Below are positions 49,657 through 57,681 of a stretch of 64,000 bases of DNA, piece by piece. The stretch comes from Microbacterium sediminis (lineage in GTDB: Bacteria; Actinomycetota; Actinomycetes; Actinomycetales; Microbacteriaceae). The position numbers and the translations under genes were made by a program. Numbering within the stretch: the first letter of the stretch is position 1; the number at the start of each line of letters is the position of its first letter. Under the pieces are notes generated by a model. It was not told where the DNA came from. It worked only from the letters and a program-made list of their open reading frames with translations, and ran no database searches. Where the stretch lies: the NCBI RefSeq assembly GCF_004564075.1, contig NZ_CP038256.1, positions 2,480,001 to 2,544,000 on the forward strand, in the 5' to 3' direction.

Positions 49657-50433
49657 CTACGCCGCGAAGGCGGCGGGCGTGGTGCCGAGGGTGCGCCGGA
49701 AGTGGCGCGTCAGGTGCGCCTGATCGTGGAAGCCGACGGCGACGGCCGTCTCGGCCGGCGACAGTCCGCCCAGCAACAGCCGCCGCGCGCGATCGACGCG
49801 GCGGCCCGTCACATACCGGTGCGGCGCGATCCCGTAGGCCCGCGAGAAGGCGCGCACGAGGTGGCTCGGGTGCGCGCCGAGGATGCGCGCCGCCTCGGCG
49901 ATCGTGAACGACTCCGTCAGGCGGTCATCGAGCAGCACGCGCAGCCGCCGCGCGAGGGGCGTGTCGCGGGCCGATCCGCTCGGCGACCCGAACCGATCGC
50001 GCACGATGTCGGCGAGCGCGAGCACGCCTCCCTCGGCGGCCATCGCGTCGCCGGGATTCCGCAGCGCCTCGTGCACGCCGCGGACCACGCGGAGCGCGCG
50101 CGGATCACCTAGCGCAGGACTGTGCACCGCGGCATCGACCGCGGAGGCCGGGAGCCAGTCGGCGTCGAGGTACAGCACGCGCTTGCGGAACGCGGTGCCC
50201 GCGATCGCGGATCGGCCGTCGTGCGGCACGTGGGGCGGCAGGATCGTCAGCGCGGACGGTTCGGCATGGTGCGTCGCGTGACCCAGGTCGTACACGACGG
50301 CGCCGGAATCGATCAGCAGCACCGCCCAGTCTCCGTGGGTGTGGGCGGGGTAGCTGTGCTGCTCGAAGCGGGCGTGCAGCACCTCGCTCACGAGCGGCAC
50401 GTCGGGATGCCACGCCTCCACGCGATCGGCCAT
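49657..50433 (-). CDS. AraC-family transcriptional regulator
   Basis: 258 residues from ATG 50433. An N-terminal cupin-like sensor (RFEQHSYPAHTHGDWAVLLI, then LPPHVPHDG) is followed by two HTH motifs: FTIAEAARILGAHPSHLVRA and LSPAETAVAVGFHDQAHLTR with HFRRTLGTTPAAF. Its ATG lies in the duplicated segment described at 50428-50453, which holds a direct-repeat operator. The likely target is the DUF2000 gene at 51295, now separated by a methyltransferase gene. Confidence 0.88.
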   Translation of the reverse strand: MADRVEAWHPDVPLVSEVLHARFEQHSYPAHTHGDWAVLLIDSGAVVYDLGHATHHAEPSALTILPPHVPHDGRSAIAGTAFRKRVLYLDADWLPASAVDAAVHSPALGDPRALRVVRGVHEALRNPGDAMAAEGGVLALADIVRDRFGSPSGSARDTPLARRLRVLLDDRLTESFTIAEAARILGAHPSHLVRAFSRAYGIAPHRYVTGRRVDRARRLLLGGLSPAETAVAVGFHDQAHLTRHFRRTLGTTPAAFAA

Positions 50434-50453
50434 GCAAGAAACGTACAAGACCC
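50428..50453. promoter_or_regulatory. AraC operator/promoter segment, copy 1
   Basis: A 26-base segment, identical at 51240-51265, contains GCAAGA-AACGT-ACAAGA: two half-sites 11 bases apart, one helical turn, as AraC-type regulators bind. It includes the araC-type gene start codon on the minus strand and reads ATG-CAA-GAA-ACG on the plus strand. Confidence 0.65.
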
Positions 50454-50485
50454 CCGGGTGGGGGCGGCAACGGTACCGTGGGCGC

Positions 50486-51223
50486 ATGCCGAACGAGAAG
50501 CTCGCGAGATCGTTCGAGTCCACGGGCGAGGACTATGACCGATACCGCCCGGGGTTTCCGATCGAAGCCGCGGACGCGATCGCACCGATGGGAGTGCCGG
50601 TCGCCCTTGACCTCGGAGCCGGTACCGGCAAGTTCACGGAGCGGCTGGTGGATCGCGCCGACCGAGTGCTCGCGGTCGATCCGTCGGCACGGATGCTCGC
50701 GGTGCTCCGCGCGAAGCTGCCCTCCGTCGAGACGCACATCGGCACGGCCGAGCACATCCCGGTACCGGATGACTCGGTCGATCTCGTGACGGTCGCGCAA
50801 GCATTCCATTGGTTCGACCGAGAGCGGGCATGCGCCGAGATCCTCCGAGTGCTGGTGCCGCACGGTCGGCTGGCATTGCTGTGGAACGGCCCCGATCCCG
50901 CGTGCGCCTGGGATCAGGCCTGCTATCGCGTCGCTCACCCATGGGTGAGCGACTCATCGCTCGCGCCCGCCCCGGCCGACGATTCGCTGCCCGGATTCGA
51001 GCTGCGGGCTCGCACGGCGATCTCCTGGACGGATCAAGTGACCCGCTCGGACTATCTTGCGCGCTGGCAGACCGTGAGCACGTTCCTCGCTGCGGAGCCT
51101 GCGGAGCGCGACGCCATGACCAGCGAGATCGAACGGATTCTCGACACGGATCTCGACGTCGCGGGGCGCGAGACCTTCGACCTCCCGCACGTCACCGACG
51201 TCTACGTGTACGGCGCGCTCTGA
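50486..51223 (+). CDS. Class I SAM-dependent methyltransferase
   Basis: 245 residues from ATG 50486 (an in-frame ATG at 50432 belongs to the duplicated operator). Motif I: VALDLGAGTGKFTERLVD (~residues 39-56); acidic ribose residue in VLAVDPS; AFHWFDRERACAEI and PHGRLALLWNG mark motifs II-III. It belongs to the Methyltransf_11 type, substrate unknown. Flanked on both sides by identical 26-base segments, which points to insertion between the AraC and DUF2000 genes. Confidence 0.85.
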   Translation: MPNEKLARSFESTGEDYDRYRPGFPIEAADAIAPMGVPVALDLGAGTGKFTERLVDRADRVLAVDPSARMLAVLRAKLPSVETHIGTAEHIPVPDDSVDLVTVAQAFHWFDRERACAEILRVLVPHGRLALLWNGPDPACAWDQACYRVAHPWVSDSSLAPAPADDSLPGFELRARTAISWTDQVTRSDYLARWQTVSTFLAAEPAERDAMTSEIERILDTDLDVAGRETFDLPHVTDVYVYGAL

Positions 51224-51239
51224 CGGCCGGGCGTCCGGC

Positions 51240-51265
51240 GGCCATGCAAGAAACGTACAAGACCC
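51240..51265. promoter_or_regulatory. AraC operator/promoter segment, copy 2
   Basis: Identical to 50428-50453, including the GCAAGA-N5-ACAAGA half-sites. It lies 29 bases before the DUF2000 ATG and would be the promoter-proximal operator for that gene. Confidence 0.65.
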
Positions 51266-51294
51266 GCGGGCAGGCGCGGCGCGAGACTGACGCC

Positions 51295-51744
51295 ATGACC
51301 GATCCCTCCGTCACCACCGATGCGCCCGCTGCCGTCCGCTTCGACACGAAGGTCGTCGTCGTCCTCCGCGCCGGCCTGCTGCCGTGGCAGGAGCTCAATG
51401 TGACCGCGTTCCTCATGAGCGGGATCTCGACGAGCGCCCCGGGCCTCACGGGCGAGCCCTACCGCGACGCCGACGACACCGAGTACCTGCCGATGCTGCG
51501 CCAGCCGGTGGTCGTGATGACCGCCGACGCCGCCACGCTCGCCGCCGCCCGCGCCAAGGCGATCGCGCGCGAGATCCCCGCGGCGATCTATACGGAGGAG
51601 CTCTTCGCGACGGGACACGACGCCGCCAACCGCGCCGCCGTCGCCACGGTCCCCGCCGCCGACCTGAACCTCGTGGGGATCGCGCTGCGCGGCCCTCGGA
51701 ACGTCGTGGATCGGATCGTGAAGGGCGCCCGGATGCACGACTGA
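51295..51744 (+). CDS. DUF2000 family protein
   Basis: 149 residues from ATG 51295. Features VRFDTKVVVVLRAGLLPWQE, the glycine-rich FLMSGISTSAPGLTGEPYRD and the acidic YTEELFATGHDAANR near the C-terminus. The fold resembles peptidyl-tRNA hydrolase 2; no function is proven. DUF2000 genes are often divergent from AraC-type regulators, which fits the duplicated operator upstream. Confidence 0.82.
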   Translation: MTDPSVTTDAPAAVRFDTKVVVVLRAGLLPWQELNVTAFLMSGISTSAPGLTGEPYRDADDTEYLPMLRQPVVVMTADAATLAAARAKAIAREIPAAIYTEELFATGHDAANRAAVATVPAADLNLVGIALRGPRNVVDRIVKGARMHD

Positions 51745-51751
51745 CCGGGAG

Positions 51752-52450
51752 TCAGCCGCGCTTCCGGGACAGCTCTCCCCAGGATCCGAGGGGCATGTCG
51801 ATCGCCCTCTCGTACGTGGCGACATCGATCAGCCCGCGGTCATGCAGCACGTGCAGCGCGATCGTCCGCTCCTTGAGGCGAAGGGCCTCCTCCCGGCTCG
51901 CCTCCTCGGCCTCACGCTCCACCGCCTCCTCGGTCTCCGGTCGCGACGCGAGGAACACCAGCGCACACAGGATCACGCTCAGCACGGCGCTTGCGAGGTT
52001 TCCGACGAACACCGCGGTCGTCACCGGCAGACCGGGGGTCCACAGCAGCGCCGTCGCGGCGATCGACACCACCGGCGCGACGACCGCGACCGTGGTCACG
52101 AACACGCTGCGCCGACGCTTCTGCGCCCACAGCATCAGCGCGGTCAGCGGGAAGGCGACACCCGCGGGCGACGCCACACCGGCCCCGATGAGCAGCGCGT
52201 CGGCGACATCGGAGTCGGTCTCGCGCGACGCGCCCCACAGCAGCCCGAACGCCAGAAGCGGGGCGACCGCCGGCACCAGCATGAAGAACACTCCGGCGAC
52301 GAACTGAGCGACCGGCATCCCTTCGCGCGACCGACCCCTCGCCTCGGGCAGCGGGCGCGCGAGGATCTGCTGCTCGACGAGGCCCAGATCGATCGGCTCA
52401 TCGAAGCGCGCCGTCCGCGCCCACGCGCCGACGGACTCGGTTCGCTGCAT
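51752..52450 (-). CDS. Hypothetical membrane protein with coiled C-terminus
   Basis: 232 residues, AAAAGGAA upstream. A polar 45-residue lead, four membrane segments (VAQFVAGVFFMLVPAVAPLL; LLIGAGVASPAGVAFPLTAL; VFVTTVAVVAPVVSIAATAL; NLASAVLSVILCALVFLA) and then a charged helix EEAVEREAEEASREEALRLK with a short-Tim-like end (LHDRGLIDVATYERAIDMPL). The tail resembles oligomerisation tails of actinobacterial SHOCT proteins. Function unknown. Confidence 0.65.
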   Translation of the reverse strand: MQRTESVGAWARTARFDEPIDLGLVEQQILARPLPEARGRSREGMPVAQFVAGVFFMLVPAVAPLLAFGLLWGASRETDSDVADALLIGAGVASPAGVAFPLTALMLWAQKRRRSVFVTTVAVVAPVVSIAATALLWTPGLPVTTAVFVGNLASAVLSVILCALVFLASRPETEEAVEREAEEASREEALRLKERTIALHVLHDRGLIDVATYERAIDMPLGSWGELSRKRG

Positions 52451-52485
52451 CGGGGTTCCTTTTGGTGTCCTTTTCGGGTGTGCGG

Positions 52486-53919
52486 CTACGCCTGTGCCGA
52501 TTCGAGCATGTCATTCACGATGCGAGTCGCGGCGATCAGCTGGGCCACGGAAAGGTCGGGAACCTTCACGTACCGGTAGACGAAGGCGGGTGCGAAGTGT
52601 CCGAATCGGTCCGGGGGCCGCACCACGTCGTCAAGAGGCGCGAGGGCCTCTCGCAGGGGCGAGAAGTCGAACAGCTCGGGGTGGGCGGCCGCGAACTCCT
52701 CGCGTGCGCGCTTGTCCGAGTCGGAGCGCCCCGCAAGGTGGGGGGTCACGACGAACAACCGGAACTGCCCCTCCTGGTACTGCCAACCGGCTTCGATCGG
52801 GACGTCGTCGCCGACGCCATCAAGACGGACGACGCGCTGCCACTCGACGAGTGGATGCCCATGGGTGATGGTGGCGCCGGTCCATCCGATCCGTGGACCT
52901 TCGACGGCGATCCTCTCCTCCACCCGCCGCGCCCGCAGCTTTCGAAGTGCCATGCGGGTCTGCTTCGAATCGATCTCGGCGAGCTCCGAGTCGTCGAGCC
53001 ACGCGGATTCGTCGGGCGCGCGAACGATCGTCGTGTCGAGCAGAGCGCTCAAGAGCCGGACGACCCGCGAATACCGCCTGACCGATTCGATCTCGTAGCT
53101 GCTCCGGTCGCCGCTCTCGGCGAGAGCAACGTCGATCCGCTCGGACAGCTCCTGATAGCTGAGGTACGTCCAGCCCTCCACCGTTTCGCGCGGCGGCGAC
53201 ATGCTCAGGAGCACGTGCTGCGCAGGCGCGCCCTTCCATCGGGCGGTCTTGCCACGGTATGCGTCGAGCTGTGCCCGCTCGGGCAACGAGAACACCTTGT
53301 TTTCGATGACCAGCGGCGCAGCACCGGGCCAATGCATCACGAGGTCGAGATTCTCGCGCTCCCGTTCGACGTGCCTCTCGGTGATGGCGCTCGAGGGGTC
53401 GTCGGTCGTCAGGTCCCGGAAGACGGCAGCCGCCAGGTCTGGGAGCGCGTCGAAGAACCAGGCGAGGAAGTTGCTGTGGAAGAGTTCCCGCTGGCCGTAC
53501 ATGATCCGTGCGAGCGGCTCGAGGTTGAGCTCGTGAGCGATCGCCGCCAGCGGCTTCTTCTGTGCCCGAGGGATGCCATCCAGATAGAGGCGCACCGGGT
53601 TCGCCGCGCCGCGCGGCGGCGCGAGCCGCTCAACGCTCGTGCCGACGACGCCCAGTTCGGGAGCCGGCACACCATCGAAGCCCCATCGCCCCTTCTCGGG
53701 CCCCGCGTGCCACGCCTCGATCCGGTACGCGCCGCGGACGACACCACCCGCGACTCCGAGCGCGTACACGGCCCGCTCCCGCGTCTCTGCTCCTACTCGC
53801 CAGTACATCCGGGTCGCGTCGTACGTTGCCCGCGCGTCCGCGTCCGGCGACCAGGCACGGTTGATCACGAACATCACGGTGGGCTCGGAGATCGCGGGGA
53901 TCGGGTCAGGCGTCGCCAC
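52486..53919 (-). CDS. Stand-alone PD-(D/E)XK nuclease-like protein with extra N- and C-terminal domains
   Basis: 477 residues from GTG 53919; ATG 53874 is an alternative. N-terminal domain (~15-95) has MYWRVGAETRERAVYALGV and GAYRIEAW, a small beta-barrel-like module often fused to other domains. From ~130: MYGQRELFHSNFLAWFFDAL, then NLDLVMHWPGAAPLVIENKV gives D...E-N-K, the catalytic Asp and E-x-K of the PDDEXK_4 type. The C-terminal 150 residues contain Trp-rich strands. Possibly an orphan restriction or defence nuclease; no methylase is adjacent. Confidence 0.7.
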   Translation of the reverse strand: MATPDPIPAISEPTVMFVINRAWSPDADARATYDATRMYWRVGAETRERAVYALGVAGGVVRGAYRIEAWHAGPEKGRWGFDGVPAPELGVVGTSVERLAPPRGAANPVRLYLDGIPRAQKKPLAAIAHELNLEPLARIMYGQRELFHSNFLAWFFDALPDLAAAVFRDLTTDDPSSAITERHVERERENLDLVMHWPGAAPLVIENKVFSLPERAQLDAYRGKTARWKGAPAQHVLLSMSPPRETVEGWTYLSYQELSERIDVALAESGDRSSYEIESVRRYSRVVRLLSALLDTTIVRAPDESAWLDDSELAEIDSKQTRMALRKLRARRVEERIAVEGPRIGWTGATITHGHPLVEWQRVVRLDGVGDDVPIEAGWQYQEGQFRLFVVTPHLAGRSDSDKRAREEFAAAHPELFDFSPLREALAPLDDVVRPPDRFGHFAPAFVYRYVKVPDLSVAQLIAATRIVNDMLESAQA

Positions 53920-53978
53920 GATCGCAATCTATCCGGCCCGGGTCAGGCCCGCCTCAACGCGACCCTTCCGCCGCCATC

Positions 53979-54120
53979 TCCGCGCCGGCGTCGGAGCTGG
54001 TGCGCGGCGTCCGCGCCGGCGTCGGAGATCTGCGGGTTGCAGCCCCGGCAGACGCGCCCCGGGGGCGAATTCTCCGACGCTGGCGCAGCGCCGCACCAGA
54101 GGCTCCGACGCCGGCGCGGA
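53979..54120. repeat. Nested inverted repeats built on CGCGCCGGCGTCGGAG
   Basis: CCGCGCCGGCGTCGGAG occurs at about 53980 and again at 54011; inverted counterparts TCTCCGACGCTGGCGC (~54070) and CTCCGACGCCGGCGCGGA (54103-54120) follow. The outer pair also matches in TGGTGCG/CGCACCA, so the block folds into nested stems. It lies between the nuclease-like gene and tRNA-Ser in a 430-base gene-free gap. Confidence 0.75.
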
Positions 54121-54144
54121 ACGAGCGCAGCTCCCGGACAGCAG

Positions 54145-54170
54145 AAAACCCCTGGCGAGCCAGGGGTTTT
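54145..54170 (-). terminator. Terminator of the tRNA-Ser gene
   Basis: AAAACCCCTGGC (54145-54156), 2-base loop, GCCAGGGGTTTT (54159-54170); read leftward it ends in a T-run. It begins 4 bases after the tRNA 3' CCA. Confidence 0.88.
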
Positions 54171-54173
54171 CGG

Positions 54174-54264
54174 TGGCGGTGACGGTGGGATTTGAACCCA
54201 CGGTAGGGGGTTACCCTACACAACTTTTCGAGAGTTGCACCTTCGGCCGCTCGGACACGTCACC
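54174..54264 (-). tRNA. tRNA-Ser (anticodon CGA)
   Basis: Read leftward from 54264: GGTGACGTGTCCGAGCGG acceptor and D-arm, anticodon stem CAACT/AGTTG with loop CTCGAAA (anticodon CGA), a long variable arm GTAGGGTAACCCCCTAC typical of serine tRNAs, T-arm with GGGTTCAAATCCCAC and acceptor CGTCACC. Discriminator G and encoded CCA at 54177-54174. It decodes UCG. Confidence 0.96.
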
Positions 54265-54349
54265 GGGATCGAGTTTACGCGACGTTCTCCTGCGACGCCA
54301 ATCGACGCCTGCCCGCACCGATGTCGCCGGCCCGGCGTAGCCTGAGCGC

Positions 54350-55708
54350 ATGTCGCCCACGCCCACGCGAGTGCTGTGGATCGCCGTGCTCGCGTCGTTC
54401 GTCGCGTTCCTCGACGGGACGATCGTGAACGTCGCGCTGCCGGCGATCGATCGCGAGCTGGGCGGCGGGCTGTCGACGCAGCAGTGGGTGGTCGACGGGT
54501 ACCTCGTCACGCTCGGCGCGCTGATCCTCGTCGCCGGCTCGGTGAGCGACGCGTTCGGGCGGGCGCTCGTGCTGCGGATCGGACTGATCGGGTTCGGGAT
54601 CGCCTCCCTGGCGATCGCGCTGGCGCCGGATCCGCTCATCCTCGTGATCGCGCGCATGCTGCAGGGCGCCGCGGGCGCGTTCCTCGTGCCGAGCTCGCTC
54701 GCCCTCATCACGTCGACGTTCGAGGGACCGGCGCAGTCCCGGGCGATCGGCACGTGGACGTCGCTGACCACGGGCGCGATGATCGCGGGTCCGCTCATCG
54801 GCGGGCTGCTCGTCGACCTCGCCAGCTGGCGGCTGGCGTTCCTCATCAACGTCATCCCGATCGGCATCACGCTGTGGCTCATGCGCGACCTCGCCGATCC
54901 CCCGCGGCACGCCGATGCCCGCATCGACCTGATCGGCGCCGCGCTGTGTGTGCTTGGCTTCGGCGGGCTCGTGTTCGGGCTCATCGAGCAGCCCAACCTC
55001 GGCTGGTCGCATCCGGCGATCATCGGCTCGCTCGCCGCCGGCACCGTCCTGTTCGCCCTCTTCCTGTTGCGCCAGCGCACCGCGCGCCACCCGATCATGC
55101 CGCTCGACGTATTCCGCGTGCGCAACTTCTGGACCGGCAACGTCGCGACCGCCCTCATCTACGGCGCGCTCTCGCTCAACGGCTTCGTCGTGGCGATCTA
55201 CCTCCAGCAGGGCGCCGGCCTGTCGGCGACGCTCGCGGGCCTCGCCAGCCTGCCGACGACGATCCTCATGATCCTGCTGAGCTCGCGGATCGGTGCCCTG
55301 TCGGGCCGCTGGGGCGCGCGGATCTTCATGACGGTCGGGCCGATCGTCATGGGCGTCGGATCGCTCCTGCTGCTGAGCGTCGCCCCCGCGTTCGACTACT
55401 GGTGGCAAGTGCTGCCGTCGATGATCGTCTTCGGCCTCGGCCTGTCGATCACCGTGTCACCGCTGACCGCCGCGATTCTCGGGGCGATCGAGCCGGCCCG
55501 CAGCGGCATCGCGAGCGCCGTCAACAACGCCGTCTCGCGCGTCGCGGGGCTCGTGGCCGTCGCGGCGATCGGCACGATCGTGGGCGGCACGCTCGACCTC
55601 GACGGCTTCCACCGCGCCGCGATCGTGGTGGCGGCCCTCATGGTCGCCGGCGGCGTGGTGTCGTGGCTCGGGATCCGCGACCGGGGGTCCTCGCCCGTCG
55701 ACGGCTGA
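54350..55708 (+). CDS. MFS transporter, DHA2 (EmrB/QacA-like)
   Basis: 452 residues with 14 predicted membrane segments, the DHA2 layout. Motif D1 ASFVAFLDGTIVNVALPAID in helix 1 and motif A-like GSVSDAFGRALVLR between helices 2 and 3; motif C region TTGAMIAGPLIGGLL in helix 5. Expected to export drugs or metabolites with protons. No dedicated regulator next to it. Confidence 0.88.
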   Translation: MSPTPTRVLWIAVLASFVAFLDGTIVNVALPAIDRELGGGLSTQQWVVDGYLVTLGALILVAGSVSDAFGRALVLRIGLIGFGIASLAIALAPDPLILVIARMLQGAAGAFLVPSSLALITSTFEGPAQSRAIGTWTSLTTGAMIAGPLIGGLLVDLASWRLAFLINVIPIGITLWLMRDLADPPRHADARIDLIGAALCVLGFGGLVFGLIEQPNLGWSHPAIIGSLAAGTVLFALFLLRQRTARHPIMPLDVFRVRNFWTGNVATALIYGALSLNGFVVAIYLQQGAGLSATLAGLASLPTTILMILLSSRIGALSGRWGARIFMTVGPIVMGVGSLLLLSVAPAFDYWWQVLPSMIVFGLGLSITVSPLTAAILGAIEPARSGIASAVNNAVSRVAGLVAVAAIGTIVGGTLDLDGFHRAAIVVAALMVAGGVVSWLGIRDRGSSPVDG

Positions 55709-55742
55709 CGGGAATGTCGGAGGGCGACCGTAGCCTGGATCC

Positions 55743-57098
55743 ATGGCCTCGAAACGACCCGCCCCCGCCGCCTTCCGCTGCACGGAGTGCGGCTGGACGG
55801 CCGCCAAGTGGGTGGGCCGCTGCGGCGAGTGCCAGCAGTGGGGCACGGTCGTCGAGGCGGCGCAGCCGCAGGGGATCACTCGCCGCGTCGAGTCGATGAT
55901 CCCCACGGCCGCCGCGATGCCGATCACCCGCGTCGAGACCAAGGACGCCCCGCGCCGGCCCAGCGGCATCGGCGAGTTCGATCGGGTGCTCGGCGGCGGC
56001 GTCGTGCCCGGCGCGGCGATCCTGCTGTCCGGCGAACCCGGCGTGGGCAAGTCGACGCTGCTGCTCGAGGTCGCCGCCCGCGCCGCGGTCGAGGGGCGCC
56101 GCGTGCTCTACGTCAGCGCCGAGGAGTCCCCGGCACAGGTGCGACTGCGGGCCGAGCGCACCGGCGCGCTCCACGATGAGCTCTTCCTCGCCAGCGAGAC
56201 GGATCTCGCCACCATCCTCGGTCACATCGACTCCGTGCAGCCGGAGCTCGTGATCGTCGACTCCGTGCAGACCGTGTCGTCGTCGCTGTCGGAGGGCGCG
56301 GCCGGCATGCCGGGGCAGGTGCGCGAGGTCGCCTCCACGCTCATCCGCGTGGCCAAGGAGCGCGATCTGCCGATCATCCTCGTCGGGCACGTCACGAAGG
56401 ACGGCCAGGTGGCCGGCCCCCGGCTGCTCGAGCACCTCGTCGACGTCGTGTGCCAGTTCGAGGGCGATCGGCAGACCGCCCTGCGCTTCGTCCGTGCGCT
56501 GAAGAACCGGTTCGGCCCGACCGACGAGGTCGGCTGCTTCGAGATGACCGGCGACGGCATCGCGGAGGTGCCCGATCCGAGCGGGCTGTTCCTCTCGCAG
56601 GGTTCCCCCGAGCCCGGCACGTGCGTCGCCATCGCCCTCGAGGGCCGCCGCGCGCTCCCGGTCGAGGTGCAGGCGCTCACCATCCCGACGAGCGCCCCGA
56701 ACCCGCGGCGCGTGGTGCACGGCGTCGACTCCTCGCGCGTGGCCATGGTGCTGGCGATCCTCGAGCGACGGGCGGGCATCAAGACGAGCGATCAGGACGT
56801 GTACGTCTCCACCGTGGGCGGGGTGCGGTTCACCGAGCCGGCGGCCGATCTGGCGATCGCGGTTGCCGTGGCCGGGTCGGTGCTGGGCTTCAAGGTCGCG
56901 CGCGAGGTCGCGGCCGTCGGCGAGCTCAGCCTCGCGGGTGAGGTGCGGCCCGTGACCCAGGCGGCGCAGCGGCGCACCGAGGCCGCGCGCCTGGGCTATC
57001 GGCACGTGGTTGACGACGGCGCCAAGCGCCTGCGCGCCGCGCTCGAGCAGATCCGCGCCCACGCGCCGCGGACCCTCGACGACGTGCCCGCGTTCTGA
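55743..57098 (+). CDS. radA: DNA repair protein RadA
   Basis: 451 residues. Zinc finger C-T-E-C-G...C-G-E-C (~residues 13-31), Walker A GEPGVGKSTLL (~98-108), RadA motif K-N-R-F-G (~253-257) and a Lon-like C-terminal domain (EVQALTIPTSAPNPRRVVHG; ERRAGIKTSDQDVYVSTVGG). It is a DnaB-like branch-migration helicase in recombination. Short 34-base gap from the MFS gene but separate function. Confidence 0.96.
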   Translation: MASKRPAPAAFRCTECGWTAAKWVGRCGECQQWGTVVEAAQPQGITRRVESMIPTAAAMPITRVETKDAPRRPSGIGEFDRVLGGGVVPGAAILLSGEPGVGKSTLLLEVAARAAVEGRRVLYVSAEESPAQVRLRAERTGALHDELFLASETDLATILGHIDSVQPELVIVDSVQTVSSSLSEGAAGMPGQVREVASTLIRVAKERDLPIILVGHVTKDGQVAGPRLLEHLVDVVCQFEGDRQTALRFVRALKNRFGPTDEVGCFEMTGDGIAEVPDPSGLFLSQGSPEPGTCVAIALEGRRALPVEVQALTIPTSAPNPRRVVHGVDSSRVAMVLAILERRAGIKTSDQDVYVSTVGGVRFTEPAADLAIAVAVAGSVLGFKVAREVAAVGELSLAGEVRPVTQAAQRRTEAARLGYRHVVDDGAKRLRAALEQIRAHAPRTLDDVPAF

Positions 57099-57125
57099 CG
57101 GCGGGCGGCCACGGCCGGGAGCCGC

Positions 57126-57227
57126 TTAGCGGGAGCGGCGCGCACGCCCCCGGCGCGACGTCCAGAACGTCAGCAGCGGGATCAGCACGCCGGCCAGGCA
57201 CACGGCGAAGACGAGCCAGTCGTTCAT
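57126..57227 (-). CDS. 33-residue membrane microprotein
   Basis: MNDWLVFAVCLAGVLIPLLT then FWTSRRGRARRSR: one membrane helix with a strongly basic end. It is 12 bases downstream of the SseB-like gene stop, so it would share its transcript. Seen only as an open frame with good topology; no Shine-Dalgarno of note. Confidence 0.45.
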   Translation of the reverse strand: MNDWLVFAVCLAGVLIPLLTFWTSRRGRARRSR

Positions 57228-57239
57228 GCCGTCAGTGTC

Positions 57240-57647
57240 TCAAAGCTCGAGCGCACGCAACAGGTCGTCGGGCGAGGCCTGCATCGGGTGCGGGCCGGCG
57301 ATGTCGATGAACACCGTGGTGATCTCGTCGCCGTGCACCGTGAGGAAGGTGCGCAGCCAGTCGGGCGAGTACACGCCGAACGCCGGCGGCAGGTTGGCGG
57401 GCTTGTGGCGCACGTCGCTGAACAGCAGCAGCGCCACATCGCCGGTGGCCGGATCGCGGAAGGTCCAGACCTCGCCGCCCTCGAGGGGGTTGTCGCGCGG
57501 GCCGGCCTTGATGAGCGGCACGATCGTGTTGCCGTGGCGCAGCGCGAGCGCGACGGCGGCCATGTCCTGCTTCTCCAGGGCGAGCGCGAGGGCCTCCGAG
57601 CGGACGTCCTTGTCGGTCAGCTTGGCGGGCTTGCGCTTCTTGGCCAT
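57240..57647 (-). CDS. SseB-like domain protein
   Basis: 135 residues. Basic start MAKKRKPAKLTDKDVRSEAL, then ALRHGNTIVPLIKAGPRDNP and VWTFRDPATGDVALLLFSDV, blocks of the SseB N-terminal domain. Soluble and cytosolic; in actinobacteria the domain is widespread and uncharacterised, unrelated to type III secretion in context. Confidence 0.7.
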   Translation of the reverse strand: MAKKRKPAKLTDKDVRSEALALALEKQDMAAVALALRHGNTIVPLIKAGPRDNPLEGGEVWTFRDPATGDVALLLFSDVRHKPANLPPAFGVYSPDWLRTFLTVHGDEITTVFIDIAGPHPMQASPDDLLRALEL

Positions 57648-57681
57648 GCGTTCCAGCGTACGCGGCGGGCGCGGCGATCCC

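Noticed and set aside
50432..50488. ATG 50432 (MQETYKT) as the methyltransferase start
   Set aside because: The same bases occur before DUF2000 and form the AraC operator; ATG 50486 starts at the conserved domain.
54174..54264. tRNA-Ser as the integration site of the metal element
   Set aside because: The element ends 10 kb away and no duplicated tRNA 3' end was found.
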